Positions 26,901 to 40,200 of a DNA stretch of 64,000 nucleotides are shown here, piece by piece; position 1 is the stretch's first letter; the number at the start of each line of letters is the position of its first letter. The notes under the pieces were generated by a model, which searched no databases, was not told the origin of the DNA, and saw nothing but the letters and a program-made list of their open reading frames with translations. A program made the translations under genes and the position numbers. The stretch comes from Paragonimus skrjabini miyazakii (taxonomy: Eukaryota; Platyhelminthes; Trematoda; Plagiorchiida; Troglotrematidae): contig JTDE01002857.1 of assembly GCA_014338405.1 (NCBI GenBank), forward strand, positions 23,411-87,410. The letters run 5' to 3'.

Positions 26901-28461
26901 TCTTTATAACTGGGTCTCAGCTAACTTGAAAAATCTGCTAACCAGTCTATTAATTTACGTTTGACGCGTTTGTCAATGAGGGCTTCCTTAATGTATGTAA
27001 TCGGCTAGCTTGCCCACTCACAATCTGCATGTGGTTATTTAGGTATCTCCCATTAAGTCTCCACACTTGATGAACAAAGTGGTAGCTTCACGGTGCATAC
27101 TCAACCACCTATTAACATATGATCGCAGAGAATAATGAAAATCAGCACATTCTTCTAAATTGGCATTGTTAAAATGAATGACGACGGAGTGAGCAAATGT
27201 TGTCGCTTGACATGCGTAAAAATCTTATCCATAGATTGTGAATCGCAATGTAGAGAATATCATCTATATTGAGAAAGAAGACGGCAGCTTCTCTTGAAAC
27301 ATTTGAAAACTGTCACCTGAAGCACTACGATTAAACACGCAATGGAAAAACTCGCAAACATTCGTATCTCCTGTTTTAGCTTTTAGAGACTGAGAAGGAG
27401 ATGTTGATGAGGTGCAAGCGAACAAATTCAAGATAATTTCTAGGTCAGACATAACATTTCTGAAGAATAGTTGAACATTGAATATACAGGAATCTATACT
27501 GAGTGCAAAACAAGATACGACCCACTCTTCAAAGTGCACGTAATAAACCATAACACGTGCAGTTTGACGTGCAGTTCTGGCATCTGCGCAGCATTCATCA
27601 ACGTGGAAACGAGACGCATGATAGAGTATGCTCATTTTTGACTGACTCCATTTTGAGGTCACCGAGATGTTGTGCTACGACTGAATGTTAGCTGATTAAA
27701 TAATATGTGAGAAATGCTCATTGCTATGATCTGATAAAACGGCCAATAGCACAGTATGGAAACTTGTACGTTTCCGACGCTGTGGCCAGAAACCATTCAA
27801 TGCAAACTACCAAACCGATTCAAAGTAACCCTTTCAGTTTGCCTCATACCTGAACGATTTGGTCCGCTGTCACTTGGTAAGCCTGTACAGACAGCGATCA
27901 TTTACCTGTCTACGTAAGTTTGTTTACAAACAAATCACTCAGCCTGTCAGTTAATCACAATGAGCTCTCTTCTTTGGGCCAATTATTTCATGAATACACT
28001 TTGGTTATTCTATAATTCATTTGATTAACATTTCTAGAAACATGCTAATCATTTTCAGATGGAACTTACTGATCAGATACCATAGGAAAATACAAGCATA
28101 AGAACGAAATTCTGGTTCCTTTGACCAAACGCCTAATTCAAAACAATTGTTCCGTAAATGAATGTCCATCTCTGGTATTACATATTATTGTAAACATTTA
28201 GGTCTTAAGAATGAAGTGTGCCAAGCCCAAGTGTCGGGAAAATTTATCTGATAAGCATTTTCAACCCATCCTGACACTTCAAAACTTAAACCATAATTCA
28301 ATGATATTTTAAAAGTACGAAACACTTTCTTCACTCATAACGATTAGATTGAAGGTGACATTTTCGATCATTGATCTACAGTGAATATATTTTTATTTCT
28401 TTGCTGTATACGCCATATATCACATTCCACTATGCATACGATTCTGATTTTCGCCTTACAG
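20901..28461. other. Unassigned DNA
   Basis: No gene assigned. Frames of 70-130 codons occur on both strands. Several minus-strand ones have protein-like composition (22810-23178, 24419-24778, 25369-25683, 26222-26449, 27264-27662), the fourth being Cys-rich. I recognise no domain, and splice context is not convincing enough to call exons. Confidence 0.45.
26469..26502. repeat. AT/GTAT simple repeat, palindromic
   Basis: A run of TA dinucleotides passes into a self-complementary TATGTATACATGCATACATA block. Simple sequence; no gene function inferred. Confidence 0.9.
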
Positions 28462-28601
28462 ACGGAATACCTAATTTTAGTTTACGGGTTTCGTCTGTAC
28501 GCGCGATGAAGTATTGTATTGCTCGATCAATTTTCTGCATGAATTTAGTTTACCCACTTCCAGCTGATCCAATACCTCTTGTATCGGAGGATTTGCAGTA
28601 G
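28462..28601 (+). CDS. Candidate terminal exon, unknown protein
   Basis: A good 3' splice site (GATTTTCGCCTTACAG) ends at 28461 and is followed by an open frame of 46 codons that stops at TAG 28599-28601. Two bases complete a split codon at the start. The peptide contains FSLRVSSVRAMKYC and ends PLPADPIPLVSEDLQ. An ATTAAA polyadenylation variant lies at 28679-28684, about 78 bases past the stop, as expected for a last exon. I recognise no family. A chance frame is not excluded. Confidence 0.27.
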
Positions 28602-31600
28602 TTTAACATTTGTATTGATATTGTATATCATTCCTTATCCTGAATGCAGTAACCTGTCAAAACTACTGCAAGACATTTATTAAATTTTGGATTATACCAG
28701 ACCGATCAACTGAATATATCAAAAAACAGGTAGATGCATCCATTTATAAAAGTGGGAATACTTAGGTTATGTTGTGCAGCTTTCCTACTGAATAAGTTAA
28801 GGACCAACGCAATGGACTGTTGCTTCAATATACATCACAACACAGTGGTCATCGCTTAGCATCTCACCCAACCTATATGAATCCAGTAAGCTCAACGCAA
28901 GGAAGAGGTCACTATTGTATTGCGATGTTAGTTTGACATGGAAAATTGTAGTACATTATATGCTTAAAAAGGAGATATCATACCTGGACAATAGAAACTG
29001 ACATCATCGGTTTGTTGCTACAGAGAAGCACTGTTTCATTTCTTCTAATCAGCTAAAGTCTACACTCAGATTTATTTTTTTGTACTTTTGATCTATCAAG
29101 TAGGGAACGTCTTGACATCGTTTTGTATATGAAACATCGATCCAACCAGATTACCTACTTCAATAACCTTCATGGTAGAAGTTATTCAGCACAGTGTCGT
29201 ATCACGTGGTATGAATTCCGCCGGAAGTTACATAAAATAATGGTCTGCTTTGTGTGTTCTGACCGTTTGAAATGAAGAAGTATTTTCCAAAAAAAACAGC
29301 TGCGAGGTCGCACTAATTATGGCAACCATTCTGGGCAAGAGTTTATTTAAAAACTCTTATAGCACAACATAACAATCAACTGATCTTTACGTGGATCAAT
29401 TTTAAAATTCCTCACCTCAACCTCCACAAAAACTATTGATTTTATGACAGTCCTATGTGACTGACTATTTCCACTTCATGTCTGTTCACTTCTTTGATCT
29501 GCTGTGCACAATAGTGGCATTTTGGTTCGTTCAGTTTGTTGCGACATACTCAATCCAAATGCCGCGGTTTGTGTAACCGGTGCACCCAGTCTGAAGAAGC
29601 TTCTGCCTCGAAATTGAAACGTTACTAATTAACGTAATTACCAGTTCCTTATCATTAGTTCTAACAAGTACGTTTTGTCCTTTCTGAAGTGCACTTTGAT
29701 CTTGAATACAGCGATGAGTCAAGAAAAGGCCATTACGCAGCCATGGTTTGCTCTTCAGCCATGCCTCTACGCAACTTCAGTTGCGCAATTTATTGTGCGG
29801 CTTTTGTTTGCTCTTAGCCTGTAGCACAAGTGCTTTGATTCTTAATCGGGTACAGCAACAGGAAACTTTTGTATAATTCCGAAAGTCGATTTATGCTTTA
29901 CAAGAATACCTGAACTGTTTTTAATAATTCTGTCAGCCTTAGAGAAACTGTTTATTAAAATGGCATATATCCCCCTAGAAAAAGGTGTCGCCTTACTTTT
30001 GTATTCTAACTCATACACAACGAATCAATTTCTCGCAATGAATTTAGCATGGTATTTAGCTGGGTTAGACAGCATGGGTATGTACATATCTATACCCATT
30101 GTGTGATTAAACGGCCAGTCTAAATCTCCCCTTGAAATGACTAGCAGTAGTTCTGCCTTACTTGTGTGCATTTTTCAAAGGTGTATTTTGCACAAACTAG
30201 TTGCCGCAGCTACAGATTGTTTGCTGCAGTTGGATGTCTTACGGAAATTGTATTTACCGCCTTTGTTAACCATTCACTTCACTTCTAGACAGACTTTCGG
30301 AACGACAGCAGTTCCCAAAAAACGAACACAGTCAGCGGGTAATGATGTGAATCTCGTGTTGCCTACGTGATCTACAGACAAAATATACAAACTCGTGACC
30401 TGACGGAAGAAGTTTTGTTAGATCTTAAAAAATGAGATTCTTTTCCTTTCATCAAACTGTTGTTTGAACAGTTGTCGAGTTGTCCGTTCACCTAGTTTTT
30501 AACAGTCAATCAGTAGTGTGTAACAATGTTTGTACTTTTATCTACACATGCATGGTTGTGTCGGCTGGAAGTTTAGCAGATTAAGGCTTATCAACATTAG
30601 AATTACTTTTCAAGGATCCGGAATATGATGGTATGTATGATCTCAACATCATGTCGTTTGAGATGGGCCAGCACTGCTAAGGAATTTCTATAAATTTTAT
30701 AATAGAGTACTACAGAATTGTTCACGGAACTTTTTTTAAGCTTACGACTTACAAATGTGTCATCAGTACACTACAGCGAATAGAACCTAACAAATAACTT
30801 TGAATACATATGTACAGATAGGCATCCGCCATGATCAACCTGTTTTGTGTTTAAAGATTGGCAGACGTTATTTTTCGTACATCTGCTCTTCATTCTACGG
30901 AAGAATGAAATTAGGTCTGTCAGAACAGTACGAATACTGTACACTGACCTGTTAAAAACGCGCTCATTTGCCTTCATTTACACATGATCCAAGTTTCCTT
31001 TCAATGTAACACCTACGGTGAAATTTTGATGACATGTATCTTCCACCCGAACGCCACTGACCAAGCCAGCAGCATTACTTATGCGATGATCAGTAGACTG
31101 TCGATTATAATTAACGAATGCGTATTTTTTGTTCACGGTGACCCCCAGTTATCTAATTTCTTCTCTTTAGTAAATGACTTCTCTAAAGCGGGTCATTCCT
31201 GAATCTTTTCAGAACACACGTACAAGCTGTATGAACTATGGTGTTTTAATGGAAAAATTTGTATTCACGAACAAGTCTGATCTAATCTTTCTGTAAGCTT
31301 GATTTTTACCGTCTTCGTTATTATTCCAGACGATTTTAACATCAGCGCTATTGAATTTGGTAAGATACACAGGGTCTCTGATAACTGACAACCTTAGATA
31401 GAAAACGCAATTTCAATTGTCTTCATTTGCGTAAATTTTGGTTTAATCGCTAAAGATGGTCACCCTCATTGTGAAATAAGCGCAGCAACAAAACTATTGG
31501 GCAGTTGGCTATTATTCAGCCAGACAATTTTACATGTTACCAACTGAAATCTTTACATGTCATACCAGTGAAAATCAACTTAGCAAACATTCCTTTTTAC

Positions 31601-33506
31601 GGAATTAATGATGAAAATCACATAAACGACCACCGCAAAATCGTTGTTGAGCGTTATTTCATCAACAATATAAGCACGCACACAAGGTATAGATCAGCTG
31701 TACGTTAGATGACCACCATGCCAAATGAACATGCGCAAGCAGGAGAGCCTACGGATGAAGGGGTTTGGACACCACCTGTATAGGTGACAAACCTGCGGTT
31801 AAAATAATAAATATTAGGTTCTCAAGCAGAAGGAATCGATATAAGTTGATCATTTTAATACCATCCTGAATTTGATGCGACTTTCCGCGCATTCAAAGAA
31901 GGTAATCTTTTTACTTTTGATCAAACTACGTCAGGGGTAAAAGTATATTTTCAGTCATCTCTTAAGCAGCCCACTTCTATTTATAAGCAACAAGGTACGG
32001 AACTCAATGGACTGAGTATTCAAAGTGGAATTGGTGAACTACGTCCAGCTGACTCTCTCATTTAAGCTACACACAAAAGTAGCCCCATAGTTTTGTGGCG
32101 GTCATTTTACTGAAGTCATCATCATCATAGACAGCAATAAATCAGTGGTTCACACTGATGCTTAACTGCCACACAACCATGAAGAAGAAGAAACAAACCC
32201 TGTTTAGGAAGAGAGAAGAAAAAAGAAGGAGGGAAGGGGACCTAACCACTAGAAAAGAGCTACGTCTACATTCAAACATACAACATCAAGGCGCCTACGA
32301 CGTATATTTAATGCAATGAGTTATTCATAATAATTGAGGCCTATGCAATGTATTCTAGCAAATTATTTTTATTCTATGATTTGGTAGCGGGGTGAGGTCA
32401 CTCATTAGGTCCTTCAGTTTGATGTGAATTTCGTCCGCCTTTTTTGATAAGCCTGCAGATATCAGGAAGAAAGTTTGATGCGTAACTTTCTGAAAATCTC
32501 CGGTTTGAAAATTTGCGGTGGTTATGAAATCTTACTGACAGAACTGTTACGTCGATCACTCTGAAGTGGAACTCCAAAACTAGGTTCTTCCTTGCTTAGG
32601 TTCGGCAGGTAGAGTCATTTGAAAATCATCACTTATGGTTAGAAATGATAGTTCTGTTCGATATCTTTGTTAGGTTTTGAAAGCAATTCATTAGCAAATT
32701 AAATGGTGGAATATACTCAATACAAAGAACCAGTCATCTGGAATACCTCCTTAGTCATTTAGTTGACTGTCCCAATGGACAGCTTATATTTAACCAGAAC
32801 ACCACGGCTATTTGCAAGCTAATGAATGCATGATATTTTGCCATCAACTTGACAGGTTATTTCAATAGAGAAACTTCAGTACTTCGTTGGTCTATTCTAG
32901 GGTAGAATAGAAATTTCACCTAAGTAGTTTGTGTATCGTATGATCAAATGATTGACTATCGAATAAAACAAGAACGAACTGCCACGAACGTTAGCGATGT
33001 TCAAAGTAGCATACGCTAAATTGTGCACAATCAGGCCTTTTTTTGCTTGCATTTCTATCGCTTTCTATAGATAATTAAGTTTGCACTCAGTTGTTCAGGT
33101 TCTACCGTTCAACTTCAGGATAATCACCTTTTAGGCCTATTTATTTCACAAACGCTTGAACCAAAAATCAGGGATCTAGTGGCTATTATAGGGCTATTAT
33201 CTCCTGTCGTTTCATGACATCCCATGCTTTTACGACATAAAAACTTAATGAAGCCGAATCACTCAACACGTGAACTCCTAATCAGACGAATCTTCCCAGC
33301 TGATGTATGTCAATTAGTTAATTCACCCAGGTTTATGCCTGCTGTTTTAACAACTAACATGCCAATGTGGTTTGGTCAGTAAACGTTTTATTTAGTCATC
33401 TGGTTGTTTTCCGAATAATACTTATGTCTACTTTTGTCAATAAATCTAACGGTACCTGTGCTGAGATGTTTCCTATCAGGAATCATGATAAAACAACTGA
33501 GAAACA

Positions 33507-33543
<37 letters not shown>

Positions 33544-36500
33544 CCTGGGTATTGTTGTTTGGTGCTGAAGAGGCAATATATATATATTACACCCTGGATA
33601 AGCGATCAGCATACTCTGGACACACACACGCATGTGAATGTTTTACAAAACATCACAAGACGACTCTATTCTGTTCGATCAGTAAGCGCTTATCAGATCA
33701 AGGCTACGAACTGGATGTCACCAACGTAGTCGGTGTCATGTCACGCAACATAAACATTAATCTTTCAAATCGCTTTGGCATTATCAATCAAGTGAGTCTG
33801 TCCATCTGCGTGAACTCAAAGAATGAGTTTGACTGAACAGTCCAGGTGTCCCTCTAGCTCAGCGTGATGTTGGTTACGATCGCCCATGTTCTCCATGATC
33901 TGATCTCTCAAGCTGTGTCTGTAGTACATTATAAACTAGTTACCTGAAGATGACAGTTCACTGCATACGAAACGCCCATCCGGAGGAAGAACGCACGAAT
34001 TTCTTCAGTTGCTTATCTTGTCAGCAGTTGTGAGCTTTACAGAGAGTTAGCTGTCCGTGTATTCAAGCGTATTATTTGTCATGTGTATATCTTGCCATCT
34101 TTGTGGGTGGTTTTTCGTTTGCCAGTGTTTGCATATACACATGTATGTGCGTTGGTGTATCCAGGACTGTTCGGTTTATCTAATATCTGTTTTGTGTGCA
34201 AAGAGCGGAGGATAATCTCAACATTGTTCCACGGTTGACGTACACTGACGTACGATGATGTGATCTACGGATGACTCCGTTACAAATTTCTGTTGACTAC
34301 ATTCAAAGAAGCCCCGAAAAATGATGTGCAGCTGTGAATTCCCCGTAAAATTCCCCAGTCCTATATTTTGGAGCATATCACATCTAACCCGTTTTTGTAG
34401 AGGAGGTCAATCATAATTTTTTTTTCGCCGATGGTTAGTCAGGCAGTTTGCTTGTGCATGATGATTACCACGGATATTTTATGTTAGAATGTTCAGACAG
34501 TATGCAGTGGGCCACTTCCGGAACTGAATAACAGATTTTAGTTTTGCTTCCCATAGAGCTCAGGAAAAGTGCATACTCTTAAGAGCAACTGGGTTTTGAC
34601 TCAGGTCTACGCATTATAAAGCCAGCTAGTTGTCCACTGCTTCATTGACTCCACAATATCACGACTACTTCACACAATTCAGTAATTCCATCTAAATATC
34701 TTGTTTTTGTTGCCCAAGTTGCTCGATCTTACCAAAAAGAGGTGTAATAACCATCTTGCTAGCTCCAGGTCAAATCGTGAAACGATTGACTACTTTCTCC
34801 ATTTTCATAGTGCAGTGAATCTCGTGGGAGTTTTTTCTAATGTCCACCTTCAAGTCATTTGCTGAGTCGTTGAGACTACTTGTGTGCACTATAATTTTTT
34901 CGTTCAGTCAGGGTGTATCGCCAAATGCACAGACACGAAGAAAGTTTGCTCTACAAATCGCGCTAACTTGTACTGTTGCTTATTTTTTACAACATACGAT
35001 AGTACGCTGTGATCGTTTTTACCATTAAGCGAGCGCTAAATTGGTCGAGCTCACATCAGTTTAATGGGTGGTGAGAGATGTGGTTAATATCGATTGAAAA
35101 TCTTTCACAACTGATGGCAACTTCCGCAGTCCCACGGATATTTCAACCTGCTCGTTTCGATGAGAAGTACTTGACCTGAATCCCACTCAAATTACGAATA
35201 GTGGGTAGTGCACACTTTAACGTGATCTGGAGTCGGACTTGGGTGACGTTTTCTTGAAGCAACCTTATTGGCCATTAAAACACTCACTTCAAGCTAACTG
35301 CGACTAGATCACCACTTGTAAGAGCTCCGTCAAATTAGCCCGTAAATATTGCTGATTCTTCTGGTTTACATGGGAGAAGACAGTATTAATTCTGATCTAT
35401 GGCCCCGTGAGTTGAAATCAAAAAATGCGTAGAACTTATTCAACAAGTAGCAAAAGATTTTGGTTAAGGTAACGCGAACAAAACTCATAATTGACCAAGG
35501 CCATTTTATGTCTGTTGGCTTTTCACATATCTGTTTTCAATTCAAAACATCAAAAGCGCTAAAGACTAGCTTAAACTTTTATGGTAATGAGATCACTCTT
35601 AAGAAATGTTCGATCTTACTGGTCACCATACTTGACCTCTGGAGTGTCTAGCTTCAATTTGTTATCTCTATACGTATGTGTTATTCGTACTTCTGTTGTG
35701 CGGTTGCAAGAGGTTTGTCCTTACAGACTAATGGTCAAAGAACTATGACCGGTTTTGCTTCGTGCCAGCTCTAACTTTTAGACTACGATAGTGGACGGTA
35801 CACAGTCTTAGACAGTGGTAGGTACAAACAAGAACGTAGACCGAAACTATTGCCGTCATTTGGATGAGTCTGATGTCGCCTGGTGTTCTCTTGGCTAGAT
35901 CGTATCCTGAACGGAGTTGACTACTTTATGACAGCGACTCAAATTTGTATGTGAATAATTCCAGGAAGTTAGACCGATCTCGTTTTGTCTAGACAGTACA
36001 CATCAAACTGCTTGGGTTTGTGGACAGGGTGTACTACAAAGTTGTTCTTCACAGCTCAGTAGTTATGGAACAGTTTGTATCCTCGAGAAAACTTCTAGTC
36101 CGTGAGACTAATGCTCAAGCTAGATGGCTAATGTATTTGCATCAGAAGACACCAGCTTATTCATCAATTTAGCGACAAACTTCACGACCACGTGACGTTC
36201 ATTCGCCCGAGGTAATTAGGATATAAAGTCCAACACTTTGTACTCATTCATTATAACATTATCACACCTTTTATTTCATGTGATCCTTCAGACGAGATTC
36301 CTCACCACGGTGGCCAGGAATTACTTATTCTAACAGGATTTTGTCAAATATTCGAAATGACTAGTTTAGTCAAACATATTATAAAAGTGTTTCAACCCGC
36401 TGTATATACCGTTATCAATAAAGCTTAGGTTATTTGCAGTGTTTAAGTCGATTTTGTTTTGGCCTCATTCCAAACTGGTTAAAAATCAAGTTGTTGTGAA

Positions 36501-37079
36501 TTGTACAACCTTCTTGTTTTATTTTCAGTAGTTTGAGTAAAACTAGTGTTCGCCCACTGATGTGTGCAACTTGATGAAATACGCAATATACTGAACCTTC
36601 TATTGTATAAGTACAGACAATAATGTCAAACACAGTTTCTGGTTAAAAGGAGATTTAATTAGTTCATACCGTTACAAAAACTAAATGAGTAACTCCTGCC
36701 AGGAAGTAAAGTAGACTGATTTAAAACCTATAAATTCGCAATATATTATTTGGAAGTACATATTGATTTTCATTGCCAAAGCTAAATTCTGTCCTAAGTT
36801 TTTCAACAGTAGTTAGTGAATATTATCACGAACGGACATATGACTCCGAAAACGGATGCGAGTAACCACAGATATGAAAGTGGCGATCATCTCCTTCAGT
36901 TCTTCAGGTTTCCTTCGATTTCATCCAAAGACAGTTTGTTTCAAGCCCATTTAACATTTTGTTTTATCTGTACTACACATGAACTGCAGGCTACAAAGGA
37001 AGAGATTCACTAGTAAATAGCCATTTACAGAAACCACCAAAAAACAAGTCAAACATGACTATGAACGCAGCCCGTCTCT
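28602..37079. other. Unassigned DNA
   Basis: No gene recognised. The region includes a long AT microsatellite at 33509-33538, a purine-rich stretch at about 32180-32275 and short open frames only. The segment 33540-34150 has the look of a degenerate retroelement end (a CTGAAGA ... CGAAACG string at 33944-33974), but I could not identify coding in it. Confidence 0.45.
33509..33538. repeat. AT dinucleotide microsatellite
   Basis: About 15 uninterrupted AT units. A second short TATATATATA run follows at about 33576-33587. Confidence 0.97.
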
Positions 37080-37234
37080 CCACTCCTTTGCTCGTGTCGT
37101 GTGCCTGCTGGAATCCAATCTGAGGGGAGTTCACTTAGATAGAAAGTGTCAATAAATATCTTGACTAGTCTTGGAAGATTTTCCAAAATTGTAATGCGAA
37201 CCAATAATCCAGCAACCTCAAACTCGTTATTCAA
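37080..37234 (-). pseudogene. Possible LINE reverse transcriptase trace
   Basis: A minus-strand frame reads LPRLVKIFIDTFYLSELP then SDWIPAG. This resembles the non-LTR RT segment in which a helix ending L-F-N-x-S-L is followed by S-G-x-L-P-x-D-W-x-x-A, just before the P-x-F-K-K-G motif. The expected K-K-G and N-Y-R-P-I-S-L blocks are not seen downstream, and the upstream S-P-G-P-D-G block is not clear. The match is short, so this may be coincidence. Confidence 0.3.
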
Positions 37235-40200
37235 GAAACCACGTCATCTGTCTTTAAATTCTCCGTGCCAACATTTCATCAAGATGATTCAACAGACTCA
37301 TTTGAGATGCTGTCATTCAGTCGAACACCTAAATTACTTGTCATACGTAAAGTCATGCTTATCTAAAGCAGCCAACGGGTGGTATTTGTACAAAAATGGA
37401 TGAATCAACACAGTGGATTGTCGTGGTTTTATTACATAAAATTGGTATGATTGTGAGCTTTTCCACTCCTGGTTGTCTGGTGTACATAATCTGTTTAAAA
37501 ACCTTTCGCCACAATGACCACCAACAAACAGGTGAATAACCGTTTCGACCTTTTTAAGTCTGATCGTCACAAAGTAATGACCCCTGAATGAACCTAAAAA
37601 TGTTAGACCTTCATAGAATTGTAACGCTATTCTTGTTAGATCCATTAAGGCTTGAACATCTACCCAACACTTAACTGTGTAAAAACAATTCAACTTAACC
37701 ATTGCTTAGATTGTGGTAACTACTTACTGACTTCCAGGGTGCTCACAAAACTGCTAAGTAATTTTAGCCCTTAACGAAAGGAATTATAAAAATCAAGGAA
37801 GCCAGTCTAATCTGCTTGTATACGCTTATGGCGGATAAAGATTGACCAAGTATTAACACATTACATTGACTGTTGATCTTTTGATATGATTTTAGAGAGA
37901 AGTATACACTCTCATGTCGTTTCGGCTGAAGATCCAAACTGTCTGTAAGGCATTTTCAACCTAATCAAGCTTGACACCGAACGATTCATCTGTTGCAGTC
38001 ACATTCTAGTGGAATTTTGTTTACTTGATGACCTACCGTAAAAGTCTTTCTGTACAAATGATGTTGTAATGTACATTTGACATATGCAGATCATCAAAGA
38101 TTGTGAACACTGCTGAATTTGGGTGTTGCAAAAGACCAACACCTGATTTGCGTCACTAGCGCTCCCATCATGTATGATAACGTCACTGTGATGAATGCGT
38201 CTCAGACCAAACGAGTTGAATCTTTATTTCGTTGAGTTTATGTTGTTTCATTTTTCAACCCATTTTGTTTTGCCAGAAAGATAGTCAGAGTCACGAAAAG
38301 TAATAATTCTGAACTTTTAAAAATGAATCCATTCCTTGCACATCTTTTTAAAAAAATCTTTTTAAAAACCTTTTTAAAAAATAATACTGAGTGAAGTTCT
38401 AGCATAATAAAACAACCGTATTATAAATATCACTCGACCTTTCACAAAACGAATAGCAGAACAACTGTATCAACCAAGAAGGTTATCAGGTTGTCTTGGA
38501 TGACCACAGTGTCATTGTTAGCAGCAAGCAAGCTTGAAGTGTGCTTTCAAGTGAGCCATTTTTGCAAAACGCGATAAGGTACTCAGTTACATATACCAAA
38601 CAGATCAATTTTTCAAATCTATCGCTTTTGTTTAAATTGTAGTCAGGACCAACTTGTCAGATGGTCCGCCTGCTTCAATGTTGTCCACAGTTAACCAGAA
38701 GAAGCCATTATTGTTCTTTGCGTTCTCATACACGGTAGACGATCTGAAATACATTCTAGTCAAACCAACTTTCTCGTTTTTATTCCACAGATGCAATAAC
38801 CGAACAACCATCGGCCGTGATTGTCAGCACAAATTTGGGCCCAAATTCACAAAATTTTCTCTGTAGTATTTGTCTGAATAAAGTGGTCACAACGGTGCAA
38901 TACGTGAACGGTGCTTGTACATGGCTTGCTTGCACCGGTATCTTCTTTATCGGGTGAGTTATTCTTTCCGTCTATATCACAAGTTAAGAAACCAGATTGA
39001 GCGATTACTCTGCGCAGTGGAATAGTTGTCGTTAGTTATCACTTTTATTTGGCGTCAATTTCTTTGTTTGATTCGGTTGTTCATTCTCATCATATCTGTT
39101 AAGTTGAACTGCACACGACATCCTAGAAAGAGGCCTAACCAACTCTCTTGATCTACTGGGAGATTTAAATAACTGAGGCGTTCTACCAATGACCACCAGG
39201 TCCAAGAGGTGACATATGACCTTGTTAGCTGACTGGTTGGCATACCATCAATGTTGCTCTTACTTTGCTTCCATGAAATCTGTGACGCTTCTCCTAAGTC
39301 GACCGAACCAAACAGTCACTATCGACGATGACTCTCTGGGGGTAACGACAACGTCACCTGTGCAAACTGACCTCAGGAGATCAGTGGACCAACGGTTGTC
39401 ACCCTGGTAGCATTCACAGACATGCACCATCAAGTACCTCAACATGGCACCGGGTTTTCGACGGAAGATATGAGGCCATCTGCCACTGTATAGGTGTTAT
39501 TCACATCTGTCTGGTTTTTAACGCCTTGGATTTTGAATTTCCGGTCGTTATCATACAAGCGTGTGGTTGTGACAATGTATCAACCGCACTCCTTGGTAAT
39601 AGCGTGTTTACCGTAAAATAAAAGTCAAGCATTCTGACCAACCTGTTGATCTCGTCTCATAGGTTGGAGTGACTCAAGTATTATTTGCTAAAATCCGCCC
39701 GTCAGTGACCTCGCTGAGTGTTTTACTCACCAAATGGATTTGACTCTATCCATCAGTCCGATGATCAGCATATGCCTTCTAATTGAATGCTAGAAACGTT
39801 CATGAAATATTTCGGTCAATTAAATCGTTAACAGCTTTTTGCTGGCAACCGTTTCTCACTCATGATTTTACTTGCAAACAGAAAGTGAGTCAAGACTGAA
39901 TCAACGACGCTCATTCCAAGCTATTTTCAAGGTCCGTCGTCTTCTTTTCACTGGATTTTATGTTTAAGGTATACCGAAAATTTGTTCATGTATCCTAGGA
40001 GACGAATATTTAATAAATACACAGCGACATCTTCAGTGAACAGAGACGTTAATAAATTGATATATTCTACTTTATAATGAACTGCAAAATCGTCCAGTTT
40101 GATAGGAATGCGTGTCAAATAAGGGATAGTTGACGAACCATATGCAAAAGTTTGCGTATGTGTAGATTTGATTTGGGATCTCACTGAGCATATATCTCTA

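Noticed and set aside
27264..27662. 132-codon minus-strand frame with VDECCADARTARQ
   Set aside because: No recognised family and no splice context; left unassigned.
29590..29625. CTGAAGA ... CGAAA string resembling hammerhead boxes
   Set aside because: Intervening bases do not form a proper stem II and no cleavage-site arm is evident.
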